Part shown: positions 27,263-32,204 of the stretch, one piece after another
How the letters are laid out: every line of letters starts with the position of its first letter
How positions within the stretch are numbered: the first letter of the stretch is position 1
NCBI GenBank assembly: GCA_025455725.1
Contig: JALOLY010000003.1
Span: 1 to 32,204 of the forward strand
Direction: 5' to 3'
DNA: 32,204 nt
Source: Amoebophilaceae bacterium
GTDB lineage: Bacteria > Bacteroidota > Bacteroidia > Cytophagales > Amoebophilaceae
Program-made: the position numbers and the translations under genes
The notes under the pieces: model-generated
The model's database searches: none
Told to the model about the DNA's origin: nothing
The model's input: only the letters and a program-made list of their open reading frames with translations

Positions 27263-30200
27263 TCAATCCTCTGGTATCTTGGACTCATGCCCTCCCTCGG
27301 TCGGCACCGCATCAGCTCCAGATAACTCGACCGGAGGGGCTGTCTTTTGTGCCAATAGCGCCAACTTTTCCCGGGCACTGGCTACGATAGACTCTTCTGC
27401 AGCATGGTCGATAATAGACTGAAGCGTAATCTTGGCCTGAAAGACTTCTCCTGAGGATGTGTAATTCTCTGCAATGAGCAAAAAGCCTTTATTTACCCAT
27501 TCCTTGTAAGAAGGAAACTGCTTATTAAGCTCAAAAAGTGCTTCGAGTGATTGTTGATATTTTTGGGCCTCGTAGTGCAACAGTCCCAGTAGGTATTGTG
27601 CCTCGGCTGCATGATGATTGCGATAGCTCTTCACAACCTTCGTGAAGCAGGCCTGAGCTTCCTGATACTTGCCTTGTTGCATCGCTGCTTTTCCCATAAA
27701 AAGCCTCGCTTCACTGGTAGCATCGACAGTTAGGTTACCTTTTTTTATAATAAGCAAAGCGCATTCTTGTACTGCTTTATAACGTTGTAGTGCATAGCTC
27801 GCTTTCATAATACCCGCTAAGGCATGATAGACTTCCTTTTGGTTCTTGGCACAGTCCTGCAACTGCTGATAATACGTGAGAGCTTGTGAAAAATTTTCCT
27901 GCTTGTATGCCAGCGCACCGATTCGTAACAGAACTTTATTATGAAACGGTGTGTGAGGCACCTTTAGTACAGCTTGATAGTGAGACAAGGCGTTGGGCAC
28001 ATCATTTCTTCGGTAATAGGCTTCTGCCACCAAAAAACTTGCTTCTGACACTACTCTACTTTGAGGATAACGTGCCATAAAACCTTGTAACTGTTCTATA
28101 GCAGCCGCATAACGTTGGTCGTAGAACAAGGCCTTGGCAGTGTCAAACGTCACCTTTTCTAGGGCATTAGGATCAGTAGCTTGGTATTGGATTAAGTATC
28201 GAGACAACTTGTCTTGCTTGCCTTCGAGTGTATAAATCTTAGACAATTCCAAAAGAGCACTCTGTGCGTTGGGGTGCTCGGGATATACGTCCAATAACAA
28301 TTCACAGTCCTGTGTAGCCTGGGTGTACTGAGAAAGATTCACATAGGCAAGGGCTCGATTAAGAAGTGCATCGGGCAATAGCGTGCTATGGGGTCGTGTC
28401 TGAATCAACTTGGTAAACTTCTCAATAGCCTGTAGATAGTCGTTCTGTACAAAGTCAATTTGGGCTATTGCAAAAAGTGCTTTTTCATAATACACCGTGT
28501 GAGTATGGCCATTGAGAATAGACTGAAAACTAGCCTGAGCAGCAGTCACGTCGTTCAAAATGCCAAAAATCAAGCCCTTCTGATAGTGTACGTGTGCGGG
28601 ATAATATTGGAGTACTTGGTCATAGCCTTGAAGCGCTCGCTGGTAATCTTTAGTAGCGTAGTAACAATCGGCCAATCGGACCAGTACGTCTTGTTTCCAT
28701 ACAGTAGCTGTCGCGCCCTGATTTTGCGCCAGATATTGTACAAACTGAGATAGGGCTTGTGAATAATTTGCCGTGTTAAAATAAGCATACCCCAGCCCAT
28801 AGAGCGCTTGTCGGTACAGGGGGGCTATCTGGGCGGTGCTGGGCAAAACCTGCTGATAAACAGCGATTGCTTGCTCATACTGCTGTAGGGCTGAAAGACA
28901 CTCCCCCAACCAGACGTGCGATTGTATAGCTAGGGACTGATCAAAAGGATAGAGCAAGGATTTTTGAAACAGGCCAATAGCTTGGGTATAGGCTGCATCA
29001 TTAAAATATGCTCCACCCTTACAAAAAGTAACTTTCTGGTACAACTCGAGCATGCACTGAGGCTTCGTTGCGAGCCCCTCTATGTGGCTAATGGCCAGGT
29101 CGTAGTCCTTGGAACGAAAGTATGCCTCACCCAATAGGGCGTTTGCTTCAGGGAGATGTTTACTAGCTACGTAGGCTCGTCTAAACTCTTGCAGCGTTTC
29201 GATCGTGGCGGAAAAGTAGCCTAACTCATAGCTTACCTTGGCGTGATTAAATGCAGCTTCTTCCTGTATATCAGCAAAAAAATCGGCTTTTTTCGCTTTT
29301 TCGAAAGCTGACAGGGCGACTGTCTTTTGATTTTCCTTCAGACAGATTAACCCCGTATAATAACTCGCCAACTGGCCAATGGCATCCTCTCGCAGTGCTA
29401 ACGCTTTAAAGTAGTGTAGTGCTTTGTAAGCTTCAGATGCCCTGTAAAAAGCATATCCAGTCCGGTACAACACCTCACTAGGCACTACAAAATCTTTGAG
29501 TGCTATATGTTCCTCATAGTGTTGGGCTGCTGCTGCGTAGTCACCTGTGAAGAAATAAGCTTCGGCCGTCAACAATGCTATCTCATCTTCACTGCTTAGG
29601 ACCACTTCAACGCTCCTGACCTCGTGAATGTAATGAAGTAATTCCTGAAAGCGCTGCTGCTTATAATACACTTGCAGCACTAGATAAGGAACTACGGACT
29701 GATAAGCTGTATTTTTACTGGCTCGCATGAGGTCATCCAACGCTGTCGCATAGTCCCCTTGCTTAAACGCAATGTAGCCAGCATAGTAATTAGCCGCATG
29801 ATAATAGGGATTCTCGTGGGTCTTGATATCACTGAAATAAACTAGCGCCTTATCAAAGTCTTTCGTATTCAAGTGCGCATAAGCCAAGCGGTACTGAAGC
29901 GCATACCGCACAGACTCACCCAAAACATCCTGATCGACCTGCAAATAATACGTAATACTCCTAGGGAAATCCTGGTTAGTGAAGTAGAGGTTGCCCAACT
30001 GGTAATAAGCTAGCGCTGCTCTTCGGTGTTGAGGGTAGGCTCTAATAAGTTGGTGAAGCCGCTCTTCACCATCGGGCCTTCCCAGTTGGATGGAGCACAG
30101 GGCTGCATAGTATTGTGCCTCTATAGCATTGAGGACGTGGCTATTCGTACGAGTATATGCCTCTAAGTGATACTGAGCACTTTCATACTGCCCTTTGTGA

Positions 30201-30337
30201 AAAAGTGACAGGCCTCGGGCAAACAAGCATGTTGGTCGGGGAGAGAGTGGCTGCGCATAACTGGACGAAAAACAGCCGGAAAATAGCACTACACCAAGCA
30301 ATAAATCATGTAACCAACGAGATCGAATAATAAACAT
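27263..30337 (-). CDS. Large periplasmic tetratricopeptide-repeat protein
   Basis: 1024 residues. Residues 1-28 are a signal peptide (cleavage SSYA/Q). A lipobox-like LFSGC at 18-22 is a weaker alternative that would make it a lipoprotein. Almost the whole mature chain consists of TPR helix pairs with the usual spacing of A, Y, G and P, for example ALAYYQLGNLYF, ALYGLGYAYFNTANYSQAL and LLRIGALAYKQENFSQAL. It probably acts as a protein-binding scaffold in the periplasm or at the outer membrane. The next gene on the strand is an outer-membrane barrel, a likely partner. TATATTTG just before the ATG matches the -7 element but is too close to the start codon to serve this ATG. No enzyme domain seen. 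Confidence 0.85.
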   Translation of the reverse strand: MFIIRSRWLHDLLLGVVLFSGCFSSSYAQPLSPRPTCLFARGLSLFHKGQYESAQYHLEAYTRTNSHVLNAIEAQYYAALCSIQLGRPDGEERLHQLIRAYPQHRRAALAYYQLGNLYFTNQDFPRSITYYLQVDQDVLGESVRYALQYRLAYAHLNTKDFDKALVYFSDIKTHENPYYHAANYYAGYIAFKQGDYATALDDLMRASKNTAYQSVVPYLVLQVYYKQQRFQELLHYIHEVRSVEVVLSSEDEIALLTAEAYFFTGDYAAAAQHYEEHIALKDFVVPSEVLYRTGYAFYRASEAYKALHYFKALALREDAIGQLASYYTGLICLKENQKTVALSAFEKAKKADFFADIQEEAAFNHAKVSYELGYFSATIETLQEFRRAYVASKHLPEANALLGEAYFRSKDYDLAISHIEGLATKPQCMLELYQKVTFCKGGAYFNDAAYTQAIGLFQKSLLYPFDQSLAIQSHVWLGECLSALQQYEQAIAVYQQVLPSTAQIAPLYRQALYGLGYAYFNTANYSQALSQFVQYLAQNQGATATVWKQDVLVRLADCYYATKDYQRALQGYDQVLQYYPAHVHYQKGLIFGILNDVTAAQASFQSILNGHTHTVYYEKALFAIAQIDFVQNDYLQAIEKFTKLIQTRPHSTLLPDALLNRALAYVNLSQYTQATQDCELLLDVYPEHPNAQSALLELSKIYTLEGKQDKLSRYLIQYQATDPNALEKVTFDTAKALFYDQRYAAAIEQLQGFMARYPQSRVVSEASFLVAEAYYRRNDVPNALSHYQAVLKVPHTPFHNKVLLRIGALAYKQENFSQALTYYQQLQDCAKNQKEVYHALAGIMKASYALQRYKAVQECALLIIKKGNLTVDATSEARLFMGKAAMQQGKYQEAQACFTKVVKSYRNHHAAEAQYLLGLLHYEAQKYQQSLEALFELNKQFPSYKEWVNKGFLLIAENYTSSGEVFQAKITLQSIIDHAAEESIVASAREKLALLAQKTAPPVELSGADAVPTEGGHESKIPED

Positions 30338-30900
30338 TTCAAATATATGGATTACAGGACTCCGCCCATTAATTCACGGATATGATCGGTCTGTCGGTAA
30401 AAATACACCATAGGGACCGGTAATCCTTGGCTTGTCCAAAGAGCAGTTTACATCAAAACCCATGACATTGAAAGTGCTAAGTTGACGTGTGCCCAATAAC
30501 TTACATAGGCAACATGATCAAGGGAAGAAGGTTTTAGAAAACATAAGGTCAAAAAAGACGATATATCCACTCGCCGGGAGCATCTCTTTGCCCTACCGCA
30601 CAAAGGTGGTCATAAGCTCACAACGTGAAGCTATTTGTGTTTATACAAAATAATACACACATTACTGTGCCTTGGTCATGCAAGGTTGGCCATGGCTAAC
30701 CTTCCCGGGGCAGTTCGTTTGCAGGCCCCTGTTGAGGGGCTCAAGTGCCAGAATATCAAAGGTTCACGGATCTTGGTAGCGCGCACAACAACAGAACTTC
30801 GTGCCCAAGCCTCGTAGGGAGGTGCACTTTGCATCAAGCATTGCCTCCCTCACATACAATACAAGTGTTAGCGATCAACAAAGCAGTGTGATCCCCAACA
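30338..30900. other. leader region upstream of the DGR template, no gene seen
   Basis: No supported gene. It contains two inverted repeats: GCCCCT / AGGGGC (30725-30740, loop GTTG) and AGGGAGG / CCTCCCT (30816-30822 and 30844-30850). As the template RNA would be transcribed rightwards, these may belong to its leader. The short plus-strand frame at 30635-30817 has no recognised content. Confidence 0.4.
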
Positions 30901-30950
30901 CTGGTGACGCGAATGGGCTTGGGTACCAATACAGGCACCCGTTGTTGGGG
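30893..30950 (+). other. stem-loop directly upstream of the adenine-rich template
   Basis: CCCCAACA (30893-30900) pairs perfectly with TGTTGGGG (30943-30950), and GTTTTT follows. The 42-base loop has internal GGGT/ACCC complementarity. It resembles an intrinsic terminator in form but sits just before the Asn-codon run, so it may instead be a structural part of the template RNA. Confidence 0.4.
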
Positions 30951-31045
30951 GTTTTTCCTCCGGGGGGCTCAATGTCAACAACAACAACAATGACAACAAC
31001 AACAACGGCGTGGCTGGGCTCCGGAAATTCTGTAAGGCAAAGCCC
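30905..31045 (+). other. candidate template repeat (TR) of a diversity-generating retroelement
   Basis: In the frame that follows a TGA at 30907, the DNA reads SSGGLNV, then five Asn, one Asp, four Asn, then GVAGLRKFC. All but one of the Asn codons are AAC. Adenine-dense AAC codons placed just before a GC-richer tail are the hallmark of DGR templates: adenine mutation of AAC gives many amino acids and never a stop. The template is encoded on the same strand as the reverse transcriptase and ends at the bAvd gene. Bounds are approximate because no variable repeat is present for comparison. A plain trinucleotide repeat is the alternative, but the neighbouring bAvd and RT genes make TR far more likely. 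Confidence 0.7.
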
Positions 31046-31078
31046 ACTAAGCCGCCCCTAATAGGCAGCTCAGTGGGC
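31042..31078 (+). other. hairpin at the template 3' end, overlapping the bAvd stop codon
   Basis: GCCCACT (31042-31048) pairs with AGTGGGC (31072-31078), with an inner GCC/GGC pairing. DGR repeats commonly have a hairpin just 3' of the repeat. This one also covers the stop codon of the opposite-strand bAvd gene, so it could end both transcripts. Confidence 0.45.
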
Positions 31079-31429
31079 AACGAACTTGAGCCACCCTCCC
31101 ACCATCTTACCAATCTCTTGCAGTAGGGTCTGCAACGCTAAGTATTGCTTGGGTGTGATGGTGTGTGTTTCTTTTGCCAGACGAATCAGCACCTTGAGCA
31201 AGTCCACGTCTTTGCTCATTTCATGGAGTGCCTGCATCCTCAACTCCCCTACCAGGTGGCCGGTACTGACGACCCGTTCTAGCAATGCAAGTGATAGGTT
31301 TTCACACCTTTGCCAAAGCGTATAGCGTTGCATCTTAGGAATCGTGCCATGGTAACCGTTGAGTGTCTTGTAGAGGTCATATACCTTGTGAAAGATAGGG
31401 ATGTCAAGCACAGAACGTTTTTGAGCCAT
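31070..31429 (-). CDS. avd: DGR accessory protein, bAvd-type four-helix bundle
   Basis: 119 residues, all predicted helical. Diagnostic pieces are IPIFHKVYDLYKTLNGY in helix 1, IPKMQRYTLWQRCENLSLALLE in helix 2, DVDLLKVLIRLAKE in helix 3, and the ending LQEIGKMVGGWLKF. This closely follows the bAvd family ('four helix bundle protein' beside DGR reverse transcriptases). Avd forms a basic barrel-shaped pentamer that binds the reverse transcriptase and the template RNA and is needed for mutagenic reverse transcription. It is on the opposite strand to the RT and the template, and its start codon overlaps the RT start codon in one CATG. ATG start. Confidence 0.88.
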   Translation of the reverse strand: MAQKRSVLDIPIFHKVYDLYKTLNGYHGTIPKMQRYTLWQRCENLSLALLERVVSTGHLVGELRMQALHEMSKDVDLLKVLIRLAKETHTITPKQYLALQTLLQEIGKMVGGWLKFVAH

Positions 31430-32204
31430 GAAAGTAGCGCGTTGTCTATTTGATCACATGGTTGCTGTTGACAATCTGCTGCTTGCTTGGCAGCACTTTA
31501 GGCGAGGTAAGCGCCAGCGGCAAGATGTTCAGTATTTTGAGCGGCATCTAGAAGACTTTATTTTCGATCTGCACGAAGACCTCACCACACTGCGTTATCA
31601 GCATGGACCTTACCAGCATTTTTATGTATTTGACCCGCAAAAGCGATACATCAGCAAAGCTTCTGTTAGGGACCGGCTCGTCCATCAAATGCTTTATGCT
31701 GCCCTTACGGAGGTTTTTGGTAAAACGTTCATCTTTCATTCTTTCTCCTGTCGTGTAGGCAAAGGAACCCATGCAGGAGTAGATCAGCTCCAGAAGATCC
31801 TAAGACAGGTAAGTCGCAATGGCACCCGCGCCTGCTTTGCCCTAAAAATGGACGTACAGCGCTTCTTTGATTCCATTGATCATGACCTACTCAAATCCCT
31901 CCTGTACGAACGCATACAAGACCACTGCGTACTAGCTATCGCCGACCGCATCATCGACAGCTTTGTGAGTAGCCCTAGCAACAGAGGACTCCCGCTGGGG
32001 AATGTGACCTCACAAATTTTTGCCAACGTGTATCTTCACCCGTTAGATCACTTCATCAAGCACACGCTGCGCCAAAAGTACTACTTACGATACTGCGATG
32101 ATTTTATCATGGTAGCGCACGAAAAGTCCCAGCTCACCGCACTCATCGAGCCCATCCGTAATTTTTTAGCACAAAGGCTACGACTGACACTGCATCCCCA
32201 AAAA
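31428..32204 (+). CDS. DGR-type reverse transcriptase, 3' end outside window
   Basis: 259 codons are open to the right edge, so thumb and C-terminal parts are missing. Start ATG 31428 gives MKVARCLFDHMVAVDNLLLAW, in line with the family's N-terminus. A later ATG at 31458 would lose part of it. RT motifs: DPQKRYISKASVRDRLVH (about 69-86), motif A ALKMDVQRFFDSIDH with D142, GLPLGNVTSQIFANVYL (187-203), and the catalytic YCDD at 222-225. The 'LPxGNxTSQ' form is typical of DGR reverse transcriptases, which copy template RNA with adenine errors and replace a variable repeat in a target gene. Cys as second residue of the YxDD box is uncommon. Neighbours (template, bAvd) fit this role. Confidence 0.88.
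   Translation, partial: MKVARCLFDHMVAVDNLLLAWQHFRRGKRQRQDVQYFERHLEDFIFDLHEDLTTLRYQHGPYQHFYVFDPQKRYISKASVRDRLVHQMLYAALTEVFGKTFIFHSFSCRVGKGTHAGVDQLQKILRQVSRNGTRACFALKMDVQRFFDSIDHDLLKSLLYERIQDHCVLAIADRIIDSFVSSPSNRGLPLGNVTSQIFANVYLHPLDHFIKHTLRQKYYLRYCDDFIMVAHEKSQLTALIEPIRNFLAQRLRLTLHPQK

Noticed and set aside
30973-31010. CRISPR or simple microsatellite reading of the AAC repeats
   Set aside because: There are no spacer-separated direct repeats, and the adjacent bAvd and DGR-type RT genes explain an AAC-rich template better.
1-32204. tRNA and rRNA genes
   Set aside because: No T-loop/acceptor pattern or rRNA core sequence was noticed on either strand by eye; a covariance-model scan would settle it.

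Overview
The window reads as a chromosomal piece of a Bacteroidota bacterium, most likely Cytophagales-like. The reasons are the TAnnTTTG-type promoter elements, Sec signal peptides ending in AQ or GQ, a large TPR protein paired with an outer-membrane barrel, a grpE-dnaJ pair, and AddAB-type recombination proteins in their usual Bacteroidota form. Decayed IS5-family transposases, a paralogous gene fragment and several long gene-free stretches suggest a genome that is eroding, as in a host-associated lineage. That lifestyle is an inference.

Layout. Bases 1-2807 (-): an AddB-like nuclease cut by the left edge. 2808-11291: an interposed block holding IS5 remnants at both ends, an exported S66 LD-carboxypeptidase, a 1145-residue symporter / degenerate histidine kinase / SpoT-type HD fusion, an exported RimK-like ATP-grasp protein, a possible 49-residue membrane peptide, and a fragment of a second symporter. 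11292-14522 (-): the AddA-like helicase-nuclease, partner of the first gene. 14779-16454 (-): grpE-dnaJ. 16693-17592 (+): a XerD-type recombinase. 17984-19231 (-): an E2 acyltransferase. 19900-21948 (+): trpS-murB. 22236-22691 (-): a dCMP deaminase. 22842-24443 (+): an ABC-F ATPase. 24917-26542 and 27263-30337 (-): an outer-membrane barrel and a large periplasmic TPR protein.

The right end (about 30900-32204) is the most striking part: a diversity-generating retroelement (DGR). It has an adenine-rich template-repeat candidate (a run of ten Asn/Asp codons), a bAvd-type four-helix-bundle accessory protein on the minus strand, and a DGR-type reverse transcriptase on the plus strand that runs off the window. 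The accessory gene and the reverse transcriptase start head to head on one shared CATG. No variable repeat is visible here, so the diversified target is probably beyond the right edge or elsewhere.

Most of the rest is housekeeping: protein folding, DNA repair and chromosome resolution, translation, peptidoglycan precursor synthesis, and nucleotide and 2-oxoacid metabolism. The features of real interest are the DGR, the symporter-kinase-HD fusion, and the IS-flanked block that separates addA from addB.
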